Positions 10,180 through 20,962 are shown, counted from the stretch's first letter. The stretch: 64,000 bases of DNA from Martelella alba (GCF_005217455.1 NZ_SZPQ01000010.1:118350-182349), one strand, 5' to 3'. The notes: generated by a model from the sequence alone, not told the origin. A program made the numbers and translations.

Positions 10180-10914
10180 CTATTCCCGCTTTTCCAGCGG
10201 TTGCTGTTCAACGGAGGTGAGGATACCGCGCAGAATATGCAATTCCTGGCTTTCCGGACGGGCCCGCGTGAACAAGCGGCGCAACCGGCTCATCACCTGC
10301 CCCGGGTGCGCCTGACGAATAAATCCGGTGCCGATCAGGACTTTTTCCAGGTGGCCGTAAAAGCGTTCCAGGTCCTCGGCCAGCGGATAAGGGGAGGTTT
10401 CGCCGGCCGGCGCAGCCGCATTCTGGCGATTAAGCCAGGCGACGCGGATATCGTAGGCCAGGATCTGGACCGCCATGGCCAGATTAAGGGAACTGTATTC
10501 CGGATTGGCGGGAATCATGACATGGTAATGGCATTTTTGCAGTTCCTCGTTGGTCAGCCCCACCCGTTCGCGGCCGAACAGCAGCGCCACCGGGCCCATT
10601 TGCGCCTCGGCGACGCTTTTCACGCCGCATTCGCGGGGGTCGAGCATCGGCCAGGACAAGGTGCGGGAACGGGCGCTGGTGCCTACCACCAATCGGCATC
10701 CCGCCAGCGCGTCGTCCAGATTGTCGACGATGGTGGCGCCGCCGATGATATCGCTGGCGCCAGCCGAAAGCGCGATAGCCTGGGAATCGGGCCGGGTAAG
10801 GGGGTTAACCAGATAGAGGTTGCTTAGGCCCATGGTCTTCATGGCCCGCGCGGTCGAACCGATATTGCCGGTATGGGAGGTTTCGACCAGAACAACGCGA
10901 ATATTGTGCAGCAT
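10180..10914 (-). CDS. trmJ: tRNA (cytidine/uridine-2'-O)-methyltransferase TrmJ
   Basis: SPOUT-fold methyltransferase that modifies nucleotide 32 of the tRNA anticodon loop. The start is the ATG at 10914 ([25 protein letters not shown]), with 244 aa against 246 in E. coli. The SpoU motif 1 ([17 protein letters not shown]), the [19 protein letters not shown] segment and the C-terminal [15 protein letters not shown] knot are clear. It is divergent from suhB and next to iscR, as in E. coli. Confidence 0.95.
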   Translation of the reverse strand: MLHNIRVVLVETSHTGNIGSTARAMKTMGLSNLYLVNPLTRPDSQAIALSAGASDIIGGATIVDNLDDALAGCRLVVGTSARSRTLSWPMLDPRECGVKSVAEAQMGPVALLFGRERVGLTNEELQKCHYHVMIPANPEYSSLNLAMAVQILAYDIRVAWLNRQNAAAPAGETSPYPLAEDLERFYGHLEKVLIGTGFIRQAHPGQVMSRLRRLFTRARPESQELHILRGILTSVEQQPLEKRE

Positions 10915-10983
10915 AATCTTATAAAACCAATTGAAAGTGGCCAATATATTATCACAACCATAGGTTTTTTGCCGACGGCCTGC

Positions 10984-11013
10984 TATAATCCGCGCCGTTT
11001 TCGTTCTTTAACA
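10984..11013 (+). promoter_or_regulatory. suhB promoter -10 and leader boxA
   Basis: A perfect TATAAT at 10984-10989 lies in front of suhB. Downstream, bases 11002-11013 read CGTTCTTTAACA, near-identical to the rRNA boxA antitermination element TGCTCTTTAACA. SuhB is a Nus-complex partner in E. coli, where a boxA in the suhB leader mediates autoregulation. The site here supports the same control; the transcription start is inferred. Confidence 0.7.
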
Positions 11014-11031
11014 TTCCAGTGGACATTATCC

Positions 11032-11835
11032 ATGCATCCGATGCTCAACATCGCTATCCGCGCCGCGCGGAAAGCGGGCAATTTGATTGCCAAACATTAC
11101 GAAACCCCTGACGCCGTCGAGGCCAGCAGCAAAGGCGACAATGATTTCGTCACCAATGTCGATCGCGAGGCGGAACGGTTGATCATCGAGGTCATCCGCA
11201 AATCCTATCCGCAGCACACTATTCTTACTGAGGAAAGCGGTGAATTGGCCGGCGAAGATCAAGACGTGCAATGGATAATCGACCCTCTGGATGGCACCAC
11301 CAATTTTATCAAGCACCTGCCTCATTTCGCCGTTTCCATCGCCGTGCGTCTTAAAGGCCGCACCGAAGTGGCGGTGGTTTATGACCCGATGCGCAACGAA
11401 CTGTTCACCGCCGCCCGCGGCCAGGGCGCCCAGTTAAACGGCTACCGCCTGCGCGGCAGCAACGCCCGCGATCTGGACGGCACCGTGCTTGCCACCGGTT
11501 TTCCCTTTAAGGTCAAACAGCACGCCACCACCTATATCGGCTTGGTGGGCAAGCTTTTCACCCAATGCGCCGATTTTCGCCGCAGCGGTTCCGCCGCGCT
11601 GGATTTGGCCTACGTGGCGGCCGGCCGGGTGGACGGTTTTTTTGAAATCGGTCTTAAGCCCTGGGATTACGCCGGCGGCGAACTGCTGGTGCGCGAGGCG
11701 GGCGGACTGGTCACCGATTTCGTCGGCAACCACAATTATTGGCTTTCCGGCAATTTAGTGGCGGGAAATCCACGTGTGGTCAAGGCCATGCTGTCTGCGA
11801 TGCGCGACGAATTAAGCGACGCGCTGCGCCGTTGA
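11032..11835 (+). CDS. suhB: inositol-1-monophosphatase / Nus-complex factor SuhB
   Basis: Inositol monophosphatase-fold protein whose main bacterial role is in rRNA antitermination with the Nus factors. The start is the ATG at 11032 (MHPMLNIAIRAARKAGNLIA), giving 267 aa exactly as in E. coli. The metal-binding IIDPLDGTTNF motif has D84 and D87, and the second signature KPWDYAGGELLVREAGG is present. The frame is open upstream, but that part covers the promoter. It is divergent from trmJ and convergent with the NicO gene. Confidence 0.96.
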   Translation: MHPMLNIAIRAARKAGNLIAKHYETPDAVEASSKGDNDFVTNVDREAERLIIEVIRKSYPQHTILTEESGELAGEDQDVQWIIDPLDGTTNFIKHLPHFAVSIAVRLKGRTEVAVVYDPMRNELFTAARGQGAQLNGYRLRGSNARDLDGTVLATGFPFKVKQHATTYIGLVGKLFTQCADFRRSGSAALDLAYVAAGRVDGFFEIGLKPWDYAGGELLVREAGGLVTDFVGNHNYWLSGNLVAGNPRVVKAMLSAMRDELSDALRR

Positions 11836-11859
11836 ATCGCCGCCGTCGGCCGGCGCCGC

Positions 11860-12978
11860 TCAATGGCTGAAGGGGTGAATCACCCCTGTCGTGGCGGGCT
11901 GCGCGCCAAGATAAAGCAAAGCGCCCGTGGCCATCAAGACCAGGCCGCCGGCCAACGCCAGCGTCGCCCAAGCCGTCCCCGCGGCATGGCCGGCGTTGCG
12001 GCGGCGGGTAAGATTTTCAGCCAGCCGCCTCGCCCAAAAGGACAAAAGCGCCAGCGCCAGGAGCGTCAGCGACGTACCGACGGACATGGCCATCGCCGAC
12101 AGCATCCCCCAGCCATACACCCCAATCACTTTGGCGAACAACAAGACCAGCACCGCGCCGGAACAAGGACGGAATCCCATGGCCAGCACCACCGCCGCCC
12201 GGGTCCGCCAGCCGGTCTTGTCCCTGAGATCCTCCGGCGCGGGCATATGGCGATGGCCGCAGCCGCAATGGGCGCCATGGTCGGTAGCTTCCCCGCCGTC
12301 AGACCGTACTGGCCTGTAGCCATTATCCGCCGCCGGCGCCAGCCCCACCCTGGCCAAGCGCCCATCCGCCTGGCGCGGCAACAAACTGACAGCGCCGATC
12401 CGCGGCCTTCGGCCGGTTTGCCGCGCGAGGCTGCGAAAAACCGCCCGCAGTCTTGCCGCCGCCCGCAGGCAGAGTAATGCGCCAAGCAAAGCCATCAACA
12501 GATAACTGCCCTTCTCCAGCCAAAATTCCCCCAAATGCAGCCTGTGCGAGGAAAGGTGCAACACAAACAGAAATAACGTCACCAACAGCACTGCCATGAG
12601 GCCTTGCAGCAACGATGCCGCCAGGGTCATCCCCAGGCTGAGCCGCAAACGGGAGGAATGCGTGGAAAGGTAGGTGGCGAGCACCAGCTTGCCGTGCCCC
12701 GGACCGACGGCATGCAGTATGCCGTAGGTCAAGCTGAACAACGCCAGGGACATGCCGGCCTGGACGGGATGCTGGCCGGCCGCGGAAAGTAATTGCGCCA
12801 GGTGGCGGTGCAATTGCGCCTGCCACAACACGCTTTGCAATAAAAGATAAGGCCCGTATTCGAGCAGATAACGGGCCGCCGCCAGTAACAGAATAAAGAA
12901 CAGCCAGAATGGCCAAAGCCCAAGCAGCCAAAAGCGCAGGTTGCCGTGGCGGGGCCGTGTCGCGGTTATCAATGACAT
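11860..12978 (-). CDS. NicO-family nickel/cobalt transporter
   Basis: Polytopic inner-membrane protein (372 aa) of the NicO/RcnA-like group. The first membrane segment is near residues 15-36. Two family motifs are visible: HAVGPGHGKLVLATYL and GFRPCSGAVLVLLFAKV. Between them lies a hydrophilic loop containing the His/Cys-rich stretch DHGAHCGCGHRH, a probable metal-binding loop. It overlaps the upstream DUF1007 gene by 10 bp, so the two are probably co-translated. E. coli has nothing at this site. Whether it imports or exports, and which metal it carries, cannot be read from sequence. Confidence 0.85.
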   Translation of the reverse strand: MSLITATRPRHGNLRFWLLGLWPFWLFFILLLAAARYLLEYGPYLLLQSVLWQAQLHRHLAQLLSAAGQHPVQAGMSLALFSLTYGILHAVGPGHGKLVLATYLSTHSSRLRLSLGMTLAASLLQGLMAVLLVTLFLFVLHLSSHRLHLGEFWLEKGSYLLMALLGALLCLRAAARLRAVFRSLARQTGRRPRIGAVSLLPRQADGRLARVGLAPAADNGYRPVRSDGGEATDHGAHCGCGHRHMPAPEDLRDKTGWRTRAAVVLAMGFRPCSGAVLVLLFAKVIGVYGWGMLSAMAMSVGTSLTLLALALLSFWARRLAENLTRRRNAGHAAGTAWATLALAGGLVLMATGALLYLGAQPATTGVIHPFSH

Positions 12979-13634
12979 TGGAGTTGAACCTGTTGTGCGA
13001 ATTGTTTGCCCAAGGACGTGTCGACGCCCACCGAGCCGGGGTTGTCAAGCGAAAGCGCATAGGCTTGCAGCGAAGGATTGGCTTTGGGCGTAAGGAGCGT
13101 CAGCTTGCAGGCGGTCGCCAATTCGCCGGGCAGACTGATGGCTTTCTCATCGCGATAGGTCATATCGACGAAGTAAGTGGGATCGTAGGTAGAGAAAGTG
13201 AAATCGCCGCCGGCCAGCAAGGGGGGATGCGCCACGGGCAGGACAAACATTAGCACCGCCTTGCGGCCATTACGGTACAACCGGTATTGCGCCGGCCGAT
13301 CATCGAACTTGAGCGGCCGTCCGTTGCAATACGCCTGCGTGAAGTAATGCTGTCCCAGGACGTTGGCCATAACCTGCGCCGCCAGCTTTTTCCAGGCCAC
13401 CGAATCCGGTTTGGCGTCGGGCGCGTCATAGAACACATCGGCGGATGTGATTTCATCCATGGTCCAGGTCATTTTAAAACCGCTTAAGCGATTGTCCCGA
13501 CTGATGATTTCCGTTTGCATATCGATAAAACTGTGCGGATGGGCCTGGGCATGCCGGGGATCGCCCCAGCCAAGCGCCAGTACGGCGCATCCGGCCAGCC
13601 AGTTCAATCTGATGATGTGAATCCTGTTCGCCAT
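12969..13634 (-). CDS. DUF1007 family periplasmic protein
   Basis: Protein of 221 aa with a clear Sec signal peptide (hydrophobic LNWLAGCAVLALGW, predicted cleavage after AQA). The mature protein starts HPHSFID, a typical His-rich metal-ligand-like start for this family. DUF1007 proteins are commonly encoded beside NicO-type transporters, as here, where the stop overlaps the transporter start. A periplasmic metal-binding or delivery role is inference; no enzymatic motif is visible. Confidence 0.85.
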   Translation of the reverse strand: MANRIHIIRLNWLAGCAVLALGWGDPRHAQAHPHSFIDMQTEIISRDNRLSGFKMTWTMDEITSADVFYDAPDAKPDSVAWKKLAAQVMANVLGQHYFTQAYCNGRPLKFDDRPAQYRLYRNGRKAVLMFVLPVAHPPLLAGGDFTFSTYDPTYFVDMTYRDEKAISLPGELATACKLTLLTPKANPSLQAYALSLDNPGSVGVDTSLGKQFAQQVQLQCH

Positions 13635-13869
13635 CGTCGCGAAAGCTCCTCCCCCGGCGGTTCGCCAAGGGCGATGCTAGCGGATTGCCATTAACGGCCG
13701 CAAGTAAATAACTGTTGCAAACCCTTGCCGGAATTGATCTATTCGCAACGGGACCGTAGCAAAAATGTGACCGTGATTAAAACCCGGAAACAAAAACTCG
13801 CCTACGCTGCCAGAATACGCATCATTAACTATCATTAGCAGAAGTGAAACTCAAGGGTATGATACGTTT

Positions 13870-15126
13870 ATGGGCTTGCACTTTTCCCCAGTGCCAGCGC
13901 TATCCGGTCCGCAACGCCGCAGCCATTTGCTTTTAATGCTTTTCGCACCTTTGCCGTCTTTGTCACTGGTCTCGCTTTCCCGCTATAACGGCGAGGATTT
14001 GCCGACGACACGGCGAGATCTTGTTCATATCGAGCGCGAGATCCGGCATATCCACCATCTCGCCTTGATTGGGCAGCATAATGGCAGTTACCGGATCGAG
14101 GGCATCGTTCTCAATAAACGCCTTTGTCTTATCGAGGGGTTGCGCCGCGCCCTGCGTTTATGCCCCGAGAGGGTAAGCCGGTATTTCGAACCGTTGCAAA
14201 AACACCAGTGGCGCCATCTGCCCATTGCCTTGCGCATCGGCCCCGATAGGCTCAATAGCGTGATCGACGCCTTTATCGCCTTGCTCGGCCGGCCAGCGCT
14301 CGCCGGCGATCGTTATTTTTTGCAATTGTATTTCCGTCATATCCTGTTGCAGTGCGCGGCGTGCGAGCATCCCGAATTCAATCAGCATCAATGGCATTGG
14401 CTGGAGCAAAAAACCGAGCATCGGGGCGTGCTGGACATCTTTCGCGACTGGCCATTGCCGGACAACGAAAAAGCGGGTTTGACGCTGCTGGCCCGGTTGA
14501 TGAAGACACCCAGCTATAGCGGTACGATAACGGAGGACGATCGGCTGTTGACCCATAGCGTCGCGCAATTGATCGCGCGCTTCGAACAGGTTTCGGGCAT
14601 GGCGTTTCATCAACGGGATTCGCTGGCGCGCCAGCTGTTTTCGCATTTGAGCGCCGCACTGGAACGCTGCCACTTCCATATGGGCATTGATAACAGCCTA
14701 CAGCAGGAATTGGATGAGAAATACCCCCGTCTGATTCGCACCACCCGTCTGGCGGTGATGGCGTTTGAAGCGCATTACCGCATCAAATTCGCCCGGGAGG
14801 AAATCGGTCTTATCGCCGTGATTTTCGGCGCCTGGCTGATGCAGGATAATGAATTGCAGGAAAAGCAGGTTTTGATATTAACCCATGGCGAAAACCCCAC
14901 GGAGAAAACGCTGGAACTGCAAATCCGTGAATTGACCCTCTTGCCGCTGAATATCAAATGCCAGTCTCTGGCGGAATTTCAATGCCGCGGGGCGCCAAAA
15001 AACACCGACCTGATCATTTCGCCGTTTTCTTTGCCCTTGCCGCTGTATTCACCGCCGCTGATTCTGGTGCAAATGCCGCTGGCCCTCTCTCAGCAGGAGC
15101 GAATCCGGCACTTTCTGGAATCCTGA
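13870..15126 (+). CDS. csiE: stationary-phase inducible protein CsiE
   Basis: Protein of 418 aa (E. coli 426) related to antiterminator/PRD-type regulators. The first part has a degenerate winged-helix region and later parts have PRD-like helices (HYRIKFAREEIGLIAVIFGAWL near residues 300-320). Blocks such as GSYRIEG, NKRLCLIEGLRRALRLCPERV and FHQRDSLARQLFSHL identify it as CsiE. In E. coli it responds to sigma-S and cAMP-CRP; its molecular function is unknown. In the upstream 235 bp only a weak CRP half-site (TGTGA near 13766) is visible. The hcaT-hca cluster that follows csiE in E. coli is absent. Confidence 0.9.
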   Translation: MGLHFSPVPALSGPQRRSHLLLMLFAPLPSLSLVSLSRYNGEDLPTTRRDLVHIEREIRHIHHLALIGQHNGSYRIEGIVLNKRLCLIEGLRRALRLCPERVSRYFEPLQKHQWRHLPIALRIGPDRLNSVIDAFIALLGRPALAGDRYFLQLYFRHILLQCAACEHPEFNQHQWHWLEQKTEHRGVLDIFRDWPLPDNEKAGLTLLARLMKTPSYSGTITEDDRLLTHSVAQLIARFEQVSGMAFHQRDSLARQLFSHLSAALERCHFHMGIDNSLQQELDEKYPRLIRTTRLAVMAFEAHYRIKFAREEIGLIAVIFGAWLMQDNELQEKQVLILTHGENPTEKTLELQIRELTLLPLNIKCQSLAEFQCRGAPKNTDLIISPFSLPLPLYSPPLILVQMPLALSQQERIRHFLES

Positions 15127-15207
15127 GCCTGAATCGGCCATAGCGCAACTGTCCCGGCCGACCCGACGGCGCCGGATTTCAGGCGGGGCAGCGTCTATAC
15201 TCCAGAG

Positions 15208-15384
15208 ACTTCTCGTTGCATCGCGGCGGCAAAGTGACAAAATCGTCGGGAACGCATTTGAGCCGCCAGCGGCGGCCCTTCAATGAGAGACAGGATGTCT
15301 TTCAAGATGCCCAGTCACAGAGATAACACAGTGACTGGAGCGAGCGCGGCCAACAAAGCGGCAACGCGAAGTATGACGAGTCTA
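15208..15384. repeat. full-length interspersed enterobacterial repeat, copy 1
   Basis: Near-inverted ends ACTTCTCGTTGC (15208-15219) and GCAACGCGAAGT (15361-15372), 11 of 12 bases complementary, enclose an internal hairpin CCAGTCAC/GTGACTGG (15311-15338). The right part, GCGCGGCCAACAAAGCGGC followed by GAAGTATGACGAGT, recurs at 35500-35541. The layout is that of the dispersed non-coding repeats common in Serratia, Pectobacterium and Sodalis relatives. It ends at the glyA stop codon and may serve as its transcript end. Confidence 0.7.
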
Positions 15385-16638
<1,254 letters not shown>

Positions 16639-16939
16639 CCGCTTCTCCTGACTCGACCGGCTTCACTACCGCGCTGTTCTCTGGCGGTAATCCTGGACGA
16701 TAATAAATGACGACAAAAATTCGCTGGGTTGGCCATAGTGTAAACTTTTTTATCCCCCTTCCGATAGGTGGCGGCCGGCTTTTTCCGCAAACGGTTTCGT
16801 CAGAACCGTTCGCAATGCCGGCCGGCGGCGGCTCCGCCTGGGTTCGGGATATTTTTTCACGGGAGGGGAATAATTTTCAAGGTGGAATAGCGCCCCGCCC
16901 AGGCGGAAACCCGCTTTGGGCGAGGGCGTGCGTGAGGGG
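16639..16939. other. glyA-glnB intergenic region without hmp
   Basis: About 300 bases separate glyA and glnB. In E. coli this place holds the flavohaemoglobin gene hmp. No Hmp fragment is recognisable. The stretch holds the glyA promoter region and the PurR-type operator. A TACACT-like -10 candidate for glyA at about 16737-16742 lacks a convincing -35. Confidence 0.5.
16785..16800. promoter_or_regulatory. PurR-type operator upstream of glyA
   Basis: CCGCAAACGGTTTCGT fits the PurR consensus ANGCAANCGNTTNCNT at every specified position except the first. glyA is a known PurR target in E. coli. The site differs by one base from the one in front of purL in this window. Confidence 0.75.
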
Positions 16940-17317
<378 letters not shown>

Positions 17318-17343
17318 TTATCATCGGTTAAAAGAGAGCCAAC

Positions 17344-18681
17344 TTAATCTTTAAACGCATTGGCGTCCAGCCCGTGGCGCGATAAAAGCTTATAAAATTC
17401 CGTCCGGTTGCGCCCGGCCATCCGTGCCGCCTGCGTCACATTTCCCTTGGCAATCTGCAACAATTTGCGCAGATAATGCAATTCAAACTGCAACCGGGCC
17501 TCAACGAAGGTCGGCAGGACCGTGTTTTCGCCTTCCAGGGCCTGTTCCACCAGCGCCTCGCTTATCACCGGCGCCGATGTCAGGGCCACACACTGTTCTA
17601 TCACATTGACCAATTGCCGTACATTGCCGGGCCAGCCCGCCGCCATCAAGCGCTTCATGGCGTCGGCGGAAAAACTGCGCACGAAGGGCTTATGCCGTTT
17701 GGCCGCATCCCGCAGCAAATGGTTGGCCAGCAAGGGAATATCCTCGGCGCGTTCGTGCAACGCCGGCAGCTTAAGGCTGACGACGTTAAGGCGGTAAAAC
17801 AGATCCTCGCGGAATTCGCCCTGCGCCATAACCTTGGGCAAGTCCCGATGAGTGGCGGAAATGATCCGCACGTCAATATCCAAATCACGATTACTGCCCA
17901 GCGGCCTGACCTTGCGCTCTTGCAAAACCCGCAGCAGTTTCACTTGCAAGGACAGCGGCATGTCGCCGATTTCGTCAAGAAACAGCGTGCCGCCCGCCGC
18001 GGATTGAAACAACCCCTCCCGGCTGCTGACCGCGCCGGTAAACGCGCCCTTGGCGTGGCCGAACAGCTCCGACTCCAGCAGTTGTTCCGGCAACGCGCCG
18101 CAATTGATGGCCACAAAGGGCTTGCTCCCCCGCGGGCTGGCCGCGTGAATGGCCTGGGCCAGCACTTCCTTGCCGGTACCGCTTTGACCGGTGATAAGCA
18201 CGCTGACATCCGACTGGGCCACCATCTTGGCCTGCTCCAGCAACCGCAGCATGACCGGACTGCGCGTCACGATGGATTCCCGCCAGCGGTCATCGCCGGC
18301 GGGCATTGACAGCGCCAGGGCGTCGTCGATGGCCTTGTATAAGGCATCGCGGTCCACCGGTTTGGTCAAAAAGCTGAACACGCCCTGCTGCGTGGCGGCC
18401 ACCGCGTCAGGTATCGAACCGTGGGCCGTCAGGATGATTACCGGCATGCCGGGCTGATGGCGCTGAATCTCGCCGAACAACGTTAATCCGTCCATCTCGT
18501 CCATACGCAGATCGCTAATGACCAGATCGATTTTATCCCGCGCCAACAGGCGCAACGCGTCCTGCCCGCTCTCGGCGGTGGCGACGTTGAATCCCTCGCT
18601 GGTCAGGCGCATCCCCAGCAATTTCAGCAGACTGGCGTCGTCGTCGACCAGTAACAGATTGGCGTTCTTACGCTGCCCCAT
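17344..18681 (-). CDS. glrR: sigma-54-dependent response regulator GlrR
   Basis: NtrC-type activator paired with GlrK; in E. coli it activates the sRNA gene glmY. The protein is 445 aa. The receiver domain (about 8-120) carries the phospho-acceptor D57 in LVISDLRMDEMDG. The AAA+ domain (about 140-370) has Walker A GQSGTGKE, the sigma-54 contact motif GAFTGA and Walker B TLFLDEIGDM. A C-terminal Fis-type helix-turn-helix (NVTQAARMAGRNRTEFYKLL) follows. It is the last gene of glrK-qseG-glrR. Two binding-site candidates lie upstream of glmY in this window. Confidence 0.96.
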   Translation of the reverse strand: MGQRKNANLLLVDDDASLLKLLGMRLTSEGFNVATAESGQDALRLLARDKIDLVISDLRMDEMDGLTLFGEIQRHQPGMPVIILTAHGSIPDAVAATQQGVFSFLTKPVDRDALYKAIDDALALSMPAGDDRWRESIVTRSPVMLRLLEQAKMVAQSDVSVLITGQSGTGKEVLAQAIHAASPRGSKPFVAINCGALPEQLLESELFGHAKGAFTGAVSSREGLFQSAAGGTLFLDEIGDMPLSLQVKLLRVLQERKVRPLGSNRDLDIDVRIISATHRDLPKVMAQGEFREDLFYRLNVVSLKLPALHERAEDIPLLANHLLRDAAKRHKPFVRSFSADAMKRLMAAGWPGNVRQLVNVIEQCVALTSAPVISEALVEQALEGENTVLPTFVEARLQFELHYLRKLLQIAKGNVTQAARMAGRNRTEFYKLLSRHGLDANAFKD

Positions 18682-18704
18682 GAACTGTTTGTTCCCTTAT
18701 CACA

Positions 18705-19466
18705 TTACGGCTTGACGGTCGGTACCGTTTTATCGCCGGCGGCGCCCGATGCCGATGGGTAGCCGCCCTCGTTGTCGCTATCCGTCATACCTTGCTTGCG
18801 GGCCGACAGCCGCCGCTCGATTTCCGTCAGTGTTGCCAATTTACGGGTGGTTATATCCAGTTTATGCTGTAAATCCTGTTGCTGCTGGCGCATCTGTTCT
18901 ATTTGCGCGGCGGCGGCGTCCAGTTGCCGCTGGCTCTTACCACGCTCATCCGCCAGGATAAGCCGCAACGCCTCTTGCTGACGCCATAATCTGAATACCG
19001 GATAAACCGCCGGCGGGATGCGCGAGCGGAACCCCAACAGACGCTGATAGGCCCGACGCCGCTCGGTAACGGTGATATCGGCGGCATCAAGTAAAATGCT
19101 TTCCCGGAAGGCGTCATCCCAGCGCTCCCCGCCGTTACCGGCGGCTTCAAGGCGGGCCTGGGACGGCGTCAGACTTTCGGCGCACTGCATGGCGCGCAGC
19201 CAGTAGCCGGCGTCGGCGAGGCTGGGCTCGTCCCGCGTTTGCCAGAGTTTATCGCATTCGGCGGCAAACCGGCCGGCCGGCAAGGTCTGGCTGGCCGACG
19301 ATAAGGTCATCGAAGCGCCGCCGCCGGCATAATCGCCTGAGCAACCGGCCATCAGCCAGGGCAATAGCAAAAACAGCCCGCGCAACCGGCCGGCCACCCT
19401 GGCCGAACGTCCCGGACGGGAGGGATCGCATGCGGTATAGTTCGCCGGTGAACAGCGTGGATTCAT
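18705..19466 (-). CDS. qseG: outer-membrane lipoprotein QseG
   Basis: Lipoprotein that contacts the sensor GlrK (QseE) and modulates signalling. The start is the ATG at 19466, which overlaps the glrK stop in an ATGA junction. The N-terminus has an unusually long positively charged region, then LFLLLPWLMAGC, a lipobox with the lipidated Cys at residue 42. The C-terminal half contains a coiled-coil stretch (about residues 175-225, rich in Q, E and L). The protein is 253 aa. It ends 23 bp before glrR. Confidence 0.9.
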   Translation of the reverse strand: MNPRCSPANYTACDPSRPGRSARVAGRLRGLFLLLPWLMAGCSGDYAGGGASMTLSSASQTLPAGRFAAECDKLWQTRDEPSLADAGYWLRAMQCAESLTPSQARLEAAGNGGERWDDAFRESILLDAADITVTERRRAYQRLLGFRSRIPPAVYPVFRLWRQQEALRLILADERGKSQRQLDAAAAQIEQMRQQQQDLQHKLDITTRKLATLTEIERRLSARKQGMTDSDNEGGYPSASGAAGDKTVPTVKP

Positions 19467-20905
19467 TGTGATGCGTTCTCGACGGTTAAAGGTAGTTCGA
19501 TACGAAAGCATACGGCGGCGTAATCCACCGTGGCCAGTCTGAGTTCGCCGTTCATCCGGCGGATACAGTCCCGCGCGATGCTAAGCCCAAGCCCGCTGCC
19601 TTTCACCGCGCCCTTGCGCTGGACGCGGCCCTGATAGAAGGGCTCGAATATCATGTTCTGTTCCGCTGCCGGTATGGGCTCGCCGCTGTTGGCCAATTCC
19701 AGGATAAGACGCTGTCCCGCCCGCCGGCTGCGGATCCAGATGTTACCGGATTCCTGCCCATAGTGCACCGCATTGGAATAGAGATTATCCAGCACCCGCA
19801 TCAGCAATACCGGCTGCGCCCGGCAATGGGCGCTTTCCAGCTCGATAAGGGTGTGCATGCCCTTGGCTCTGGCCGGTAGGCTGTGGGCGGCTATCACTGA
19901 ATCGATCATTTCCGGCAGATTGATATCGGCGAATTCCGCGGGGCTGTCTGCCAGCTTGCGGTTGTAATCCAGCAGTTGTTCGATCAGTTGTTGCAAATGC
20001 CGGCCGCTGCTGTCAAGGATTGCGACCACTTCCCGCTGGTCGGCGCTTAGCGGCCCGGCTATCTCATCGGCCAGCAAGGCGGTGCCTTCCCTAAGACTCG
20101 CCAGGGGGGTTTTCAGTTCGTGGGAAATGTGCCGCAAAAACTCGTGCCGTTGCGATTCCAGCCAAGAGAGCCGTTCATTCAGCCAAAGGATCCGCTGAAC
20201 CAGTGAGTGAATCTCCCGCGGACCGGTAAAGGAAATCCGGCTGTCAAGGGGCCGTCCCTCGCCTATCCGGTTGATCATTTTTTCCACTGTTTTCACCGGC
20301 CCGATGATCATGCGGGTAAAGAGCAGCACCAGTATCAGACTGACCAGAAATAATATCAGCGCCTGCCAGCCAAAAAAACGGCCGCGTTCAGCCAGCGCGG
20401 CCTGTAATTGCTGACCGCGGCTATAGATGCTGTTGCGGGTGGCCTGCACCAGATCGCCGTTGGCGCGCGAAAACGCCTTAAGGGACTCGGAAGCCGCGTC
20501 GTTTGGACTGTTATTGGCGCATTCGAGGCGGTCAAGCCGCTCTAACAAATCCTGTAATCGCAGGATATAACGTTGCTCGGATGGCGGATTACCGTGCGCG
20601 GACAGGAGTTGGGCGTATTGGCGGCGCTGGTTTTGATACAGCGTCGCCAGGGTCTGGTCGTCCAAAACACAATACTGGCGGTAGCTGCGCTCCATCTCTA
20701 GCGCCACGCTGCTCATGGATTCGGTGCGGCGGGCGTCCGAGAGGGTGCTGCGATTGATATCCGCCGCCCGTTCGCTGAGGCGATCCAGGCTTTGCCAGGC
20801 CTGATAGGCCAGCAGTAACAAGGGCAACAGCACCAGCGTGAAGGCCAGCATCACCAATTGCCGCAATGAGCGGGGGAAAAGGCGCCATTTTTTCAAACGA
20901 TGCAT
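19463..20905 (-). CDS. glrK: sensor histidine kinase GlrK (QseE)
   Basis: Inner-membrane kinase of the GlrK/GlrR system. The start at 20905 (MHRLKKWRLFPRSLRQLVMLAF) matches E. coli; 37 further in-frame codons upstream are not conserved and overlap the glmY terminator. The protein is 480 aa. There is a transmembrane segment near 15-38, a helical periplasmic domain to about 180, a second segment (WQALILFLVSLILVLLFTRM) and HAMP. The phospho-His box is FLRHISHELKTPLAS, followed by an HATPase domain with DNLYSNAVHYG and GSGLGLSIARDCI. It is first in the operon with qseG and glrR. Confidence 0.95.
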   Translation of the reverse strand: MHRLKKWRLFPRSLRQLVMLAFTLVLLPLLLLAYQAWQSLDRLSERAADINRSTLSDARRTESMSSVALEMERSYRQYCVLDDQTLATLYQNQRRQYAQLLSAHGNPPSEQRYILRLQDLLERLDRLECANNSPNDAASESLKAFSRANGDLVQATRNSIYSRGQQLQAALAERGRFFGWQALILFLVSLILVLLFTRMIIGPVKTVEKMINRIGEGRPLDSRISFTGPREIHSLVQRILWLNERLSWLESQRHEFLRHISHELKTPLASLREGTALLADEIAGPLSADQREVVAILDSSGRHLQQLIEQLLDYNRKLADSPAEFADINLPEMIDSVIAAHSLPARAKGMHTLIELESAHCRAQPVLLMRVLDNLYSNAVHYGQESGNIWIRSRRAGQRLILELANSGEPIPAAEQNMIFEPFYQGRVQRKGAVKGSGLGLSIARDCIRRMNGELRLATVDYAAVCFRIELPLTVENASQ

Positions 20906-20962
20906 CCTGTGAAAACCGCCGAATCCTGCCGATGCTATCCCCTTAGCCGGCCTTAAGAAAGC

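Noticed and set aside
13766..13782. CRP site in front of csiE
   Set aside because: Only the left half (TGTGA) fits; the right half does not match TCACA.
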